NCBI GenBank assembly: GCA_964059195.1
Contig: CAXKWD010000006.1
Coordinates: 17,198,129-17,262,128, forward strand
Length of the DNA: 64,000 nucleotides
From: Ectobius pallidus
Taxonomy: Eukaryota; Arthropoda; Insecta; Blattodea; Ectobiidae
Direction: 5' to 3'
In this document: piece by piece, positions 23,446 through 34,229 of the stretch
How the letters are laid out: each line of letters starts with the position of its first letter
Position numbering within the stretch: position 1 is the first letter of the stretch
Notes under the pieces: model-generated
Seen by the model: the letters and a program-made list of their open reading frames with translations, nothing else
Database searches by the model: none
What the model was told of the DNA's origin: nothing
Translations under genes and position numbers: made by a program

Positions 23446-23831
23446 TCTATATTAATAAAAGGAAGTGTCTGTCTGTCTGTCTGTCTGTCCGCGATGCCCA
23501 GCGAAATCGACTGAACGCAGAGATCTGAAATTTTAAACATAGATGGACTAAAGGGTCGGAATGTGCACCTCGAAGCCGGAATTTTAATTTTCGCTTTCGT
23601 TCGTGAGTTATCAGTGAAAAACGGGCAGAAAACGTGTATTTATTCCGTTTTCGAAGCATGAGTTTTCAGTAATACAAATCAATTACACTAGGCTTTGGCT
23701 ATTTTTGTCATTCCTTCGACATAAAAGCATCGCGGTTTTTTGAATGTTGTAGCTCACGCGGGTCGATTCATTTGTTTTTAATGTCAAGGCACGCAAACAT
23801 AATATGAAATTTTCAACCTACACCGAAGAGG

Positions 23832-23896
<65 letters not shown>

Positions 23897-24135
23897 AGGG
23901 ATAATCAATATTAGCCTAAATATGGTCAAACGTTGTTCGATTTGGACGAAACTCACTATACAGGGGTTTTCTGGGCCAAGGAACTCGAATCTGAGGTCGC
24001 TTTTACCAGGTGACGCTATCTAATCGTGATATATAGTCCACATGATTTAGGTGTTAATATAATGATTTAACTATTATGCTCTTAATTTTTAATTTTTGAA
24101 ATAATTATCGCGGGCGAAGCCGCGGGCACATGCTA
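23446..24135 (+). mobile_element. non-autonomous Helitron, first of a tandem pair
   Basis: It starts TCTATATTAATAAAAGG followed by a (GTCT)n run and ends with hairpin CGCGGGCGAAGCCGCG, then GGCACATGCTA. It carries an (ATT)n expansion at about 23835-23893. The 3' CTA is followed directly by the TC start of the next copy, so the fourth base of CTRR is not preserved. No Rep/helicase coding. Confidence 0.75.
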
Positions 24136-24761
24136 TCTTAAAATAATAAAAGGACGTGTTTGTCTGTCTGTCCACGATGCCCAGCGAAATCTACTGAACG
24201 CAGAGATCTGAAATTTTAAACATAGATGGTCTGAAAGGTGGGCGAATGCGCATCGAAGCCGGATTTTTAATTTTAGCTTTCGTTCGCGAGTTGTGAGTGA
24301 AAAACTGGCAGAAAACGTGATTTTAGCGCTGTCGAAGCATCAGATATTCAGATTTCAGTAATACATTTCAATGTCAAATCAATTGCAGTTGGCTTTGGCT
24401 ATTTTTGTCATACCGTGGTAATAAAAGCATCGCGATCGCTAGATTGTTGTATGCCCACGCTGGTCGATTCATTTGTTTAGAATGTCAAGGCCCGTAGACA
24501 TATGAAGTTTTCAACCTACACGGAAGAGGGATAGGCCTAAATATGGTCAAACATTGTTCCATTTGGACGAAACTCACTGTACAGGGGTATTCTGGGCCAA
24601 GGAAATCGAATTTGAGGTCGCTTTTACCAGGCGACGCTATCTAATCGTGGTATGTGGTCCACGTGATTTAGGTGTTAATAAATATAATGATTTAACTATT
24701 ATGCTCTTAATTTTTAATTTTTGAAATAATTATCGCGGACGAAGCCGCGGGGACATGCTAG
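24136..24761 (+). mobile_element. non-autonomous Helitron, second of a tandem pair
   Basis: It starts TCTTAAAATAATAAAAGG, has a shorter (GTCT)n run, and ends CGCGGACGAAGCCGCG then GGGACATGCTAG next to T. It is collinear with the first copy throughout apart from the (ATT)n block and small differences. The host junctions are ATA on the left of the pair and TAT on the right, fitting Helitron insertion between A and T. Confidence 0.78.
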
Positions 24762-24939
24762 TATATAATATAATATAATATAAGATATTATAATAAAATA
24801 AAATTAAAATAAAATAAACAGGTACAAAAAGAACTGTCTAGAAATTCTCCGTCAGCACCCTATTAATGCAATATCAATATAAAATACTAGTGCTTGAAGG
24901 TGGAAAATAATTCATAATTAAGAACGTCCTTTTAATCAG

Positions 24940-25430
24940 TGTTTTGACTAAAAACCTTTAATTGACTTCCTGTTATGATATAGTAAGTTGACTTTCCATA
25001 TGTATTATAGACTTTAAAACAAACGAAAACACTTTCTTATAGCAACCATTAATTGCCTAAAGGAAAACAGATCAACAGTAATAGAAATATATATATATAT
25101 ATATATATTTGTTTATCAGATATACAAGCATGTAAAAGACCTATTGTTGATGGAAATAGAAATTAGAGAATGGATAATGATAAAATTATTTCTATCGGTT
25201 CACTATACTCCTTGGATTTTACCTTTATGTAGGTTTCTGAGATTAGAAATACATGTCAAGATCCTCTAACTAGGAACAATATCGGGAAAATGGTTGCACA
25301 ACTTAAACTCTGACTGTTAAAGAAATCGGCCTTCTTGATTATTGTAACATTTTAACAATTACATTTACTTACGTTCCTCATGCAGGGCCATGGTAGTCAC
25401 CTGAAATTAAAACACGAGTTTACCTTTAAT
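24940..25430. other. unassigned stretch
   Basis: No gene seen. It contains an (AT)n run at about 25086-25109. Confidence 0.5.
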
Positions 25431-25639
25431 ATTCGTTAATACTAAGCCTATGGAATAATTTGTTGTCTATTTTTCCGCTTAGTTTTATCTCTCATATTGT
25501 AAGAACCTATCTTGAGATGACGTACATACAAGGACATTGAGTGAGCAGTCCAATGCCAGGGCCAGCTCAGAGTCAAAACAAGCTCATGAAGAAACATTCC
25601 AGCCAGACATACACTGAACAATGTGGATGTGATGACTGC

Positions 25640-25790
25640 TAGATAATAAGGCGACCACAGGGTCCTGAAAGTACCCCGAAAAAATCCCACCTAGGAAATT
25701 AGTAACCCGGAGTGGCCTCGTGAGGAGACCGAATGCATCTCCTATTCCAACACGGTGGTTTGCAATTTTTCATAAAGCGAAAATTACAAA
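25640..25790 (-). repeat. tRNA-derived SINE fragment (CTAGGTGGG type)
   Basis: On the minus strand GGAGATGCATTCGGTCTCCTC is followed by CCGGGTTACTAATTTCCTAG and GTGGGATTTTTTCGGGG. The layout matches the SINEs at 28135 and 32695 (GGGGATGCGTTCGCTCCTC, GGGTTCGATTCC, CCTAGGTGGGTTTTTT). It is diverged and truncated. Confidence 0.55.
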
Positions 25791-25859
25791 AATTAGATAT
25801 TATTGTAAGTCTCCAACTATAATCATAATGGATAGGCCTATAATCATAATGGATAGGCC

Positions 25860-26010
25860 TATAATATGCATTTATGAACCACAGATTATTGTCTCTGTTC
25901 GACATTACATGGTAATATAATAGGAGATAGATTTCTCTGACAGTAGGATTCGAACCAAGGAATTTCGACACACATAATTTTTCTGTTAGTGAGGTAGACC
26001 GTTAAGGGTA
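25860..26010 (-). repeat. tRNA-like SINE, degraded
   Basis: On the minus strand a B-box-like GGTTCGAATCC is followed by TGTCAGAGAAAT, CTCCTATTATATTACCATGT and ACAGAGACAATAATCTGTGG. The same tail follows the tRNA-like heads at 28905 and 32237. The head is weak. Confidence 0.5.
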
Positions 26011-26034
26011 ATCAGTCATAGGAGAGAGGTTCGA

Positions 26035-26097
26035 TCTGGCTTAGCTCAGTTGTAGCACTGATGGGCAATAGTCCTGGGTTCCATACCCAGTGTCAGA
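26035..26097 (+). repeat. tRNA-like SINE head
   Basis: TCTGGCTTAGCTCAGTTGTA (A box) and GGTTCCATACC (B box) with a 5-bp T stem, then TGTCAGAGGAACTTGTCTCC. It is oriented oppositely to the copy just upstream, with about 25 bases between them. The D arm is one base short and I do not propose it as a functional tRNA. Confidence 0.5.
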
Positions 26098-26652
26098 GGA
26101 ACTTGTCTCCTATAATATTCTCATACAATTAGAATGTTCTCATGAGGGCTGATAAACTGTGACCATCAACAAAACTTTGTTCCCCGTAGGAATTCTTTAC
26201 ATGCCTGCAATGCACACTAAGGGTGGCGTGCATCAACCAGGAGTAAACCAAACTAATGTAGTAAATCTAAAGCTGCGTTTACACTATGTAACTTGTTTAA
26301 TATAACTTGAGTTATATAACATGTTTTCCAAAATTGTTACGAATACATGCAAATTATTACATTTAACACTGTGTTATATAACTGATTTTTGTGTTATATA
26401 ACCAGTTTTCTGCATTTACACTCCGTTAGCTGCGTTTAGACTATGTAACTTGTTTATACAACTTGGGTTATATAACATGTTTTCCAAAATTGTTACAAAT
26501 ACATGTAACTTGTTACAGATAACATTGTGTTACATAACTGATTTTTGTGTTATATAACAAGTTATACCTTTCCCGCAGGGGATGGGAAATGTGTAACTTG
26601 TTACATGTAACCTGCTACATGTGCATTTTGCTGCGTATATATACAGTAGTAA

Positions 26653-27891
26653 TAAAATCAGGTAAACTGATGTAACAACGTGCCAGTATGTTTTTGTTTA
26701 ATCAGTTATGACTGCAATTATGATATGCAGAATATGTTTTTTTAAAATTGATTTTCAAGTTAAGCTCCAGATTTATTCATTAAGCAGGGCTTACGGAAGA
26801 AGAAAGGTCTACCATCTCGGCCACCCGGGTCATTTTAACGGTCTAGTTGGATAAGGGCATGTAAATCAATATGTTTTTTTTTGTCATAGCTACCTGTATT
26901 TTAAATTCCAAGGCCTTATAACATCACAGTAAAACAATAGGCTATGTTGTCAAGATAACTGATTTTCATTTTTTTAATATAAATTCTTTCGAATACGTAT
27001 ATTACCATAAAATAGGCACTAAATTGAGCACTACTCCGAAACAGGTCGACCGATTTTATCCATTATGAATAGACGTCTTCCCATGGACATTATAAATGTG
27101 TATATCAAGTTTCATAAAAATCCGGTAAAGCGTATTTGAGTTACCGCGTCTTTAAAATATACACTAAATTGGGTTTTACTCCGGTACCGGTCTACCGATT
27201 TGGTCCAATATCAGTAGACGTCATTCTACGTACATTATAAATGGGTATACAAAATTTCAGGAAAATCCAATAAAGCATATTTGATTTATCGCGACTTCTT
27301 ATATATTAACATAAAAACACTAAATTGGGCATTATTCCGGTACTGGCCAACCGATTTGGTCCAATATCAATAAACGTCTTCCCATGGACATTATAAATGC
27401 GTATACGAAGTTTCATAAATATCCGATAAAGCGTATTCGAGTTATTGCGCCTTTAAAGTAGACACTAAATTGGGTTTTACTCCGGTACCGGTCAACAGAT
27501 TAGGTTCAACTTCAATAGGGCACTTCTCATGGACGTCATAAATGGGTATACCAAGTTTCATGGAAATCCGATACAGCGTATTTGAGTGATGGCGCCTTTC
27601 TATTAGAAAGGCGCCATAATCTATTAAAATAGGCACTAAATTGGGCATTACTCCGGTACCGGTGAACCGATTTGGTTCAATATCAATATGGTTCTTCCCA
27701 TGGACATTATAAATGTGTTTTCTAAGTTTCATGAAAATCCGAAAAAGCGTATTTGAGTTATCGTGCGTACAGACACACGGACAGACAGACGGACAGACGG
27801 ACTGACGGACAGACGGACTGACGGACAGACAGACGGACAGACATTTTTTCGTCCACCACACAATCTCATAAAGTACCATACTGGCACTTAA
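26653..27891 (+). repeat. dispersed repeat family, copy 5
   Basis: The longest copy of the family. It has the TAAAATCAGGTAAACTGATG start, GTGCCAGTATG, at least five internal units containing AAATTGGG and GGTACCGG, a GGAC/CAGA array (about 27779-27843), and the end CATACTGGCACTTAATAA. The right arm of the inverted duplication shows the empty site (GTTGTTACTACTGTATAT near 33376-33393). The minus-strand 173-codon open frame runs through the repeated units and array and is not a gene. Confidence 0.78.
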
Positions 27892-28134
27892 TAACAAACA
27901 GATGCAACAGACAATGGAATGATAGTGCACAGCTTTTAACCTAACCAACCAATTGTTATACATTATATATAAATTTAATACAATTTTAATTATTTTAACA
28001 ATTTCTAAGTGGTTAAGTCAACATTTGCTAGTTTTAGTGTGAAATTGAGTACAGTTTGATCGACAATAGCTTTTACTACTATATATTTTGTGATAATATT
28101 TGGACATATCCATTTATACGCTAATCAGCGCCAT

Positions 28135-28521
28135 TGTCCACCGCTGTGGCAAAGGGGATGCGTTCGCTCCTCTCACGCAGCAGGCCCGGGTTCGATTCCT
28201 GGTCTGGACAAGTTACCTAGGTGGGTTTTTTCTGGGGTTTTCCTCACCTTTGAGACAAATTTCGGGTTCGCCTTGTTCGGAGTGAGTGTGTGTGTGTGAA
28301 TGGCGTGTCTCGTCCTATGTGTTCGTGTTGTCTCGGAGGTGGCCCCGTCTTTGGGCAGATCACTCATCCGAGGTGGCCCTTCATGCCCTTGTCTGGTCAA
28401 AAAAGTATGTATGTGTTCCAAAGATAATCCCTCCCCCGACAGGTTGCGGCCCTATATGGCCCGGGCGGCTTGGGTCGCTTAAATCCTAAAAGGGAGAGGT
28501 AAAGCTAAGATAAAGGAAGAG
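28135..28521 (+). repeat. tRNA-derived SINE with 12-bp target duplication
   Basis: The head contains GTGGCAAAGGGGATGCG (A-box region) and GGGTTCGATTCC (B box), then ACCTAGGTGGGTTTTTTCTG. The tail ends AAAGCTAAGATAAAGGAAGAG. It is flanked by AATCAGCGCCAT at 28123-28134 and 28522-28533. The layout resembles tRNA-derived SINEs known from termites and cockroaches. An inverted copy sits in the right arm. Confidence 0.75.
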
Positions 28522-28904
28522 AATCAGCGCCATGAAGATATGGAACATTTATGAAAATTGTTAATATTACATGTGAGAGTTTTGTAGAGGGGAATATATG
28601 TGAGATTAGGATATATTATTATACTATTGTACATCTGAAAAGCATAGTAAAGGTTGCATAGATTGAACTGTTGGATAAATCTAATTATTTGTGGTTAGGT
28701 GAACAGTTTCTTTATACAAACAAACTGACAGACAAGTTATGTCATATGCAGTACTGTGAGGCACACTAATTAGTGATTTTGTTACCGGGCTTGCACTGTT
28801 ATTGTACAGTAACATTCAAGATAGATATATCCATGTCCATTCATGTACCACAGATTCTTGTCTCTGTTGGACATTAAATGATAATATTATAGGAGAAAAA
28901 TTCC

Positions 28905-28977
28905 TCTGACACTGGGACTTGAACAAAGGACCTTTGGCTATCCTTGCCAATGCTCTTACCAACTGAGCTACGCCAGA
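28905..28977 (-). repeat. tRNA-like SINE head, left arm
   Basis: The minus strand reads TCTGGCGTAGCTCAGTTGGT (A box) with D-arm pairing GCTC/GAGC, anticodon stem TTGGC/GCCAA with loop AAGGATA, and T arm CTGGG/CCCAG around TTCAAGT. The loop lacks the usual U33 and the acceptor stem is imperfect, so a SINE head or tRNA pseudogene is more likely than a working tRNA. The same SINE tail as at 26035 follows. Confidence 0.6.
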
Positions 28978-29476
28978 GTTCAATTCACAGCGCCATCTGG
29001 CGGGAACCTAATCTCGAGGAAATATTTCCATGGAATGTTCCCGGAAATGTTCCCACAAAGGGAATTTATGATTTACTAGTAAAGTAACTCAGATACCTAT
29101 TTGTTACTTAAATTTAATCATGATTAGGTTAAATAAAACTAAAAACTGTCATAAGTTCAAAGATTAATATGTAATTAATGAAATAACACAAAGAACATTG
29201 ATTATTTATGTATAAAATATTGTAATACTGGGTTTTCACATAGTTAACAATGAAAATAGGTTAATTAAAATTTGCCCTGGTTCTTGAAGGTCAATACAGA
29301 AGATTAACAGAAGAGTTCATTGAAGAGATTGACTATTAATTAGACAAAAATTACAGTAATAATCATAAACTGTACGAACCCAAACAACTTTTAGGAATAG
29401 GCCTACTTGCTTTCTTTAAATGTGTGACCTTGACTTCATCTTAGAAGTTGGCCCTAATCACATCCATTGAAATCCA

Positions 29477-29830
29477 TTAGATTTTCTTCATCATCCTCTT
29501 CGTTTCTTCTTGATCAGAAAGGATGCCAATATCATAACTGTCATCATGGCCTTCATCATCATCATCTAGGTTTTCTTCTTGGTTTTTCCCTTCATCTGGA
29601 TCGTCTGGATTACCAGCACTTTGGGTTTGAACTTCAGTGGATTCACTCTTCTTTTTCTTCTTCTGAGGTTGAGCATTCATCAGTTTCCCGTTGTATGAAA
29701 GATAAGTGAGTTTAGCTGCTCGCTCAGATGATAGGCGGTTCCTCTTTTTAGATTGCATCCATGAAAACTTACTGAATGTACGTTTTGTTACGGCAGAAGT
29801 GACTGCAGCTCCTAAGATTTGGATGGCCAC
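29477..29830 (-). pseudogene. hAT transposase C-terminal fragment, left arm
   Basis: A 117-codon frame. Residues about 8-50 include VTSAVTKRTFSKF and KKRNRLSSERAAKLTYLS, the pattern of the hAT C-terminal dimerisation region, where the core block is followed by an Arg-Asn-Arg-Leu stretch. A Lys-rich block and an Asp/Glu-rich tail follow. No N-terminal zinc finger or catalytic part is present in the arm. Compared with the copy in the other arm, a 1-base deletion near the end changes the last few residues. The fragment may be a last exon captured within a non-autonomous element. Confidence 0.62.
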
Positions 29831-31380
29831 ATCTGCTTAGTCGCAGGTTCCTCTTAGCCCTCATAAATCATGAAAGAACTAAATTTTCCCCTAAACTACA
29901 GTAGGATTAGCCTAGACCGTGGGACTGATGTATGATTAATTATTTGGCTCTAAACGAATTATATTGAAATTTGTGTTTGTGTAATATTGAAGGTGTTGGT
30001 TTCTGGCATTTTATTTTAAATACCTGACACCATCTATTAACAATTATGTTAAATTACTTATCTTTAATCATGTTTAAATACGTGTGAGGTATCACTTTAT
30101 AACATATAAGTTTATTAATAAAACCTAAGAGATTATCACGAATAATTATAATTTTTTAAAAGAAGATGACTTCGGGTACATTGTTCTGACAATAAGTGAA
30201 AAATTATATCATAGGATAAGGTAATACTTCCCTAGACGGTTCCTTGATAAACATGTGGAATTTTACTGAATTGGTTTAATTTTAAGGTACCTGGACCGTT
30301 AATAAGCAGTAAAACATTCAAAACTAACGATTTTTATAAATGCTCACTTTTGGGAATATTTCCTGCACAAGGAAATTTTATAAATTCCTTCCCACTGGGA
30401 ATATTACTGTGCAGTACAAATGTATCTTTGTCTCTCTAAACTTTAGTTATATAAAAAAGTTATATAACCTGATTTGTATAATTTGTTACAAGTTACATAT
30501 AACTTGTTACATATAACAACCTGATTTGTATAATTTGTTACAAGTTACATATAACTTGTTACATATAACAAGTTTATTAAACAAGTTACATAGTGTAAAC
30601 GCGGCTTAAGAAGGAAACCTAGCAGATTACTCCCATGACTTAAGAGTGAGACAGACAAACCTGTTTTGTTACGTCAGGTTCCTTCTTAAGCCGCGTTTAC
30701 ACTATGTAACTTGTTTAATAAACTTGTTACATGTAACAAGTTATATGTAACATATAACTTTTTTATATAACTAAAGTTTAGAGAGACAAAGAGACATTTG
30801 TACTGCACAGTAATATTCCCAGTGGGAAGGAATTTATAAAATTTCCTTGGGCAGGAAATATTCCCAAAAATGAGCATTTATAAAAATCGTTAGCTTTGAA
30901 TGTTTTACTGCTTATTAACGGTCCAGGTACCTTAAAATGAAACTATTTCAGTAAAATTCCACATGTTTATGAAGGAACCGTCTAGGGAAGTATTACCTTT
31001 TCCTATGATATAATTTTTCACTTATTGTCAGAACAATGTACCCTAAATCATCTTCTTTTAAAAAATTATAATTATTTGTGATAATCTCTTAGGTTTTATT
31101 AATAATCTTATATGTTATAAAGTGATACCTCACACGTATTTAAACATGATTATAGATAAGTAATTTAACATAATTGTTAATAGATGGTGTAGGTATTTAA
31201 AATAAAATGCCAGAAACCAACACCTTCAATATTACAAAAACACAAATTCCAATATAAATCATTTAGAGCCTAATAATTAATCATACATCAGTCCCACGGT
31301 CTAGGCTATACCTACTGTAGTTTAAGGGAAAATTTAGTTCTTTCATGATTTATGAGGGCTAAGAGGAACCTGCGGCTAGG

Positions 31381-31760
31381 CAGATGTGGCCATCCAAATC
31401 TTAGGAGCTGCAGTCACTTCTGCCGTAACAAAACGTACATTCAGTAAGTTTTCATGGATGCAATCTAAAAAGAGGAACCGCCTATCATCTGAGCGAGCAG
31501 CTAAACTCACTTATCTTACATACAACGGGAAACTGATGAATGCTTAACCTCAGAAGAAGAAAAAGAAGAGTGAATCCACTGAAGTTCAGACCCAAAGTGC
31601 TGGTAATCCAGACGATCCAGATGAAGGGAAAAACCAAGAAAACCTAGATGATGATGATGAAGGCCATGATGACAGTGATGATATTGGCATCCTTTCTGAT
31701 CAAGAAGAAAAAGAAGAGGATGATGAAGAAAATCTAATGAATTTCAATGGGTGTGATTAG
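31381..31760 (+). pseudogene. hAT transposase C-terminal fragment, right arm
   Basis: The inverted counterpart of 29477-29830. It keeps the VTSAVTKRTFSKF and KKRNRLSSERAAKLTYL blocks but has a TAA in place of a Gln codon just after KLMNA. The acidic tail downstream of that stop is intact in frame and ends with NGCD and TAG, where the left copy is shifted. The two copies therefore carry different inactivating changes. Confidence 0.62.
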
Positions 31761-32236
31761 GGCAAACTTCTAAGATGAAGTCAAGGTCACACATTTAAAG
31801 AAAGCTAATAGGCCTATTCCTAAAAGTTGTTTGGGTTCGTACAGTTTATGATTATTACTGTAATTTTTGTCTAACTAATAGTCAATCTCTTCAATGAACT
31901 CTTTTGTTAATCTTCTGTCTTGACCTTCAAGAACCAGGGCAAATTTTAATTAACCTATTTTCTTTGTTAACTATGTGAAAACCCAGTATTACAATATTTT
32001 ATACGTAAATAATTATTTTTTTTTGTGTTCTTTCATTAATTATATATTAATCTTTGAACTTATGACAGTTTTTAGTTTTATTTAACCTAATCATGATTAA
32101 ATTTAAGTAACAAATAGGTATCTGAGTTACCTTACTCGTAAATCATAAATTCCCTTTGTGGGAACATTTCCGGGAACATTCCCTCGAAATATTTCCTCGA
32201 GATTAGGTTCCCACCAGATGGCGCTGTGAATTGAAC

Positions 32237-32308
32237 TCTGGCGTAGCTCAGTTGGTAAGAGCATTGGCAAGGATAGCCAAAGGTCCTGGGTTCAAGTCCC
32301 AGTGACAG
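32237..32308 (+). repeat. tRNA-like SINE head, right arm
   Basis: The inverted counterpart of 28905-28977, with the same A box, anticodon stem TTGGC/GCCAA, loop AAGGATA and T arm CTGGG/CCCAG. It is followed by GAGGAATTTTTCTCC and the tail shared by the family. Confidence 0.6.
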
Positions 32309-32694
32309 AGGAATTTTTCTCCTATAATATTATCATTTAATGTCCAACAGAGACAAGAATCTGTGGTACATGAATGGACATGGATATATCTATCTTGAAT
32401 GTTCCTGTACAATAACAGTGGAAGCCCGGTAACAAAATCACTAATTAGTGTGCCTCACAGTACTGCATATGACATAACTTGTCTGTCAGTTTGTTTGTAT
32501 AAAGAAACTGTTCACCTAACCACAAATAATTAGATTTATCCAAAAGTTCAATCTATGCAACCTTTACTATGCTTTTCAGATGTACAATAGTATAATAATA
32601 ATATATACTAATCTCACATATATTCCCCTCTACAAAACTCTCATATGTAATATTAACAACTTTCATAATGTTCCATATCTTGATGGCGCTGATT

Positions 32695-33136
32695 CTCTTC
32701 CTTTATCTTAGTTTTACCTCTCCCTTTTAGGATTTAGGCGACCCAAGCCGCCCGGGCCTTACAGGGCCGCAACCTGTCGGGGGAGGGATTATCTTTGGAA
32801 CACATACATACTTTTTTGACCAGAAAAGGGCATGAAGGGCCACCTCGGATGAGTGATCAGCCGGGGCCACCTCCGAGACAACACGAACACATAGGACGAG
32901 ACACACCATTCACACACGCGCACTCACTCCGAACAAAGCGAAAATGGGATGAAGATGATAATTACGGCCAGATTATATCTGGGGACCACAAGGGTTTAAA
33001 GTTGCCCGAAATTTGTCTCAAAGGTGAGGAAAACCCCAGAAAAAACCCACCTAGGTAACTTGTCCAGACCAGGAATCGAACCCGGGCCTGCTGCGTGAGA
33101 GGAGCGAACGCATCCCCTTTGCCACAGCGTTGGACA
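32695..33136 (-). repeat. tRNA-derived SINE, right arm
   Basis: The inverted counterpart of 28135-28521, flanked by ATGGCGCTGAT at 32683-32693 and 33137-33147. It keeps about 50 bases (near 32945-33000) that are missing from the left copy. Confidence 0.7.
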
Positions 33137-33779
33137 ATGGCGCTGATATACCGTATAAATGGATATGTCCAAATATTATCACAAAATATATAGTAGTAAA
33201 AGCTATTGTCGATCAAACTGTACTCAATTTCACACTAAAACTAGCAAATGTTGACTTAACCACTTAGAAATTGTTAAAATAATTAAAATAGCATTAAATT
33301 TATATATCATGTATAAGAATTGGTTGGTTAGGTTAAAAGCAGTGCACTATCATTCCATTGTCTGTTGCATCTGTTTGTTGTTACTACTGTATATATAAGC
33401 AGCAAAATGCACATGTAGTAGGTTACATGTAACAAGTTACACATTTCCCATCCCCTGCGGGAAAGGTATAACTTGTTATATAACACAAAAATCAGTTATG
33501 TAACACAATGTTATCTGTAACAAGTTACATGTATTTGTAACAATTTTGGAAAACATGTTATATAACCCAAGTTTTATAAACAAGTTACATAGTGTAAACG
33601 CAGCTAACGGAGTGTAAACGCAGAAAACTGGTTATATAACACAAAAATCAGTCATATAACACAGTGTTATATGTAATAATTTGCATGTATTTGTAACAAT
33701 TTTGGAAAAGATGTTATATAACTCAAGTTATATTAAACAAGTTACATAGTGTAAACGCAGCTTAAGATTTACTACTTTA

Positions 33780-34225
33780 GTGCTACTCTTTTAGTAACTT
33801 ACTCATTATAGTTAGTGTTGGAGAGCTCAATTTATAGCTACTTCTTTAGTTAGTTTTTACTAAAGAAGTAGACGTATTCTGCGCAGAACAGAGCAGAAAC
33901 GTTTGTGCAGCGCAGTAGAACACGTGCATTTCAATTGCCAGTATTAAAGTGCCAGAGAACGAATAGGAAAGGTTCGCTGAAACAATGAATATGAATTTGG
34001 GTTGTACGAGTTACTTCTAATGACAATCGTCATATTTTAAAATAGGTCTATTGATAGTAGTCTATTTTATTCATTACTAATTTCAATTCCTTCAGTTGAA
34101 TATTTTCAGTTTAGTACGTTAGGGTACTGTGATTACAATTTTTGTGCAAACTATTTCTGTAATATAATGCAAACAGGGTTAATTAAAATAGTTAGCAGTA
34201 TACTATAGACCTGCAGCATCTGCTA
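33780..34225. other. unassigned stretch
   Basis: AT-rich, with a small inverted repeat TACTTCTTTAG / CTAAAGAAGTA at about 33838-33871. No gene seen. Confidence 0.5.
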
Positions 34226-34229
34226 TAGT

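Larger units (their letters stand above)
22190..24930. repeat. foldback element (inverted arms around a 38-nt loop)
   Basis: The left arm (22190-22979) and right arm (23018-24930) are reverse complements over about 0.8 kb once insertions are ignored. The innermost pairs are GATGCCT (22973-22979) and AGGCATC (23018-23024). The left arm carries a 239-bp MITE (22603-22841) and the right arm carries two tandem Helitrons (23446-24761); each insertion is absent from the other arm. I see no transposase. The element could be a Foldback-type transposon or an inverted duplication of a repeat. Confidence 0.8.
26260..33774. mobile_element. 7.5-kb head-to-head inverted duplication
   Basis: The left arm (26260-30618) and right arm (30678-33774) are reverse complements apart from insertions, with a spacer of about 60 bases. 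Each arm is itself bounded by inverted ends of GCCGCGTTTACACTATGTAAC type (GCTGCG at the outer ends, GCCGCG at the centre), and both carry AT-rich TGTAACAAGTTA motifs near the ends. The right unit is flanked by TTAA on both sides; the left by TAAA and TTAA. Both arms contain a hAT transposase C-terminal exon, a tRNA-like SINE and a CTAGGTGGG SINE. This looks like two copies of one DNA transposon head to head, or one element duplicated in inverted orientation. Confidence 0.85.

Noticed and set aside
26441..26640. CRISPR-like array from repeated TGTAACTTGTTACA motifs
   Set aside because: Spacing is irregular, the motifs are palindromic AT-rich subterminal repeats of the transposon, and the genome is eukaryotic.
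32237..32308. Functional tRNA (anticodon loop AAGGATA)
   Set aside because: No U33, imperfect acceptor stem, a SINE-type tail shared by several copies, and location inside a transposon arm. A SINE head or tRNA pseudogene fits better.
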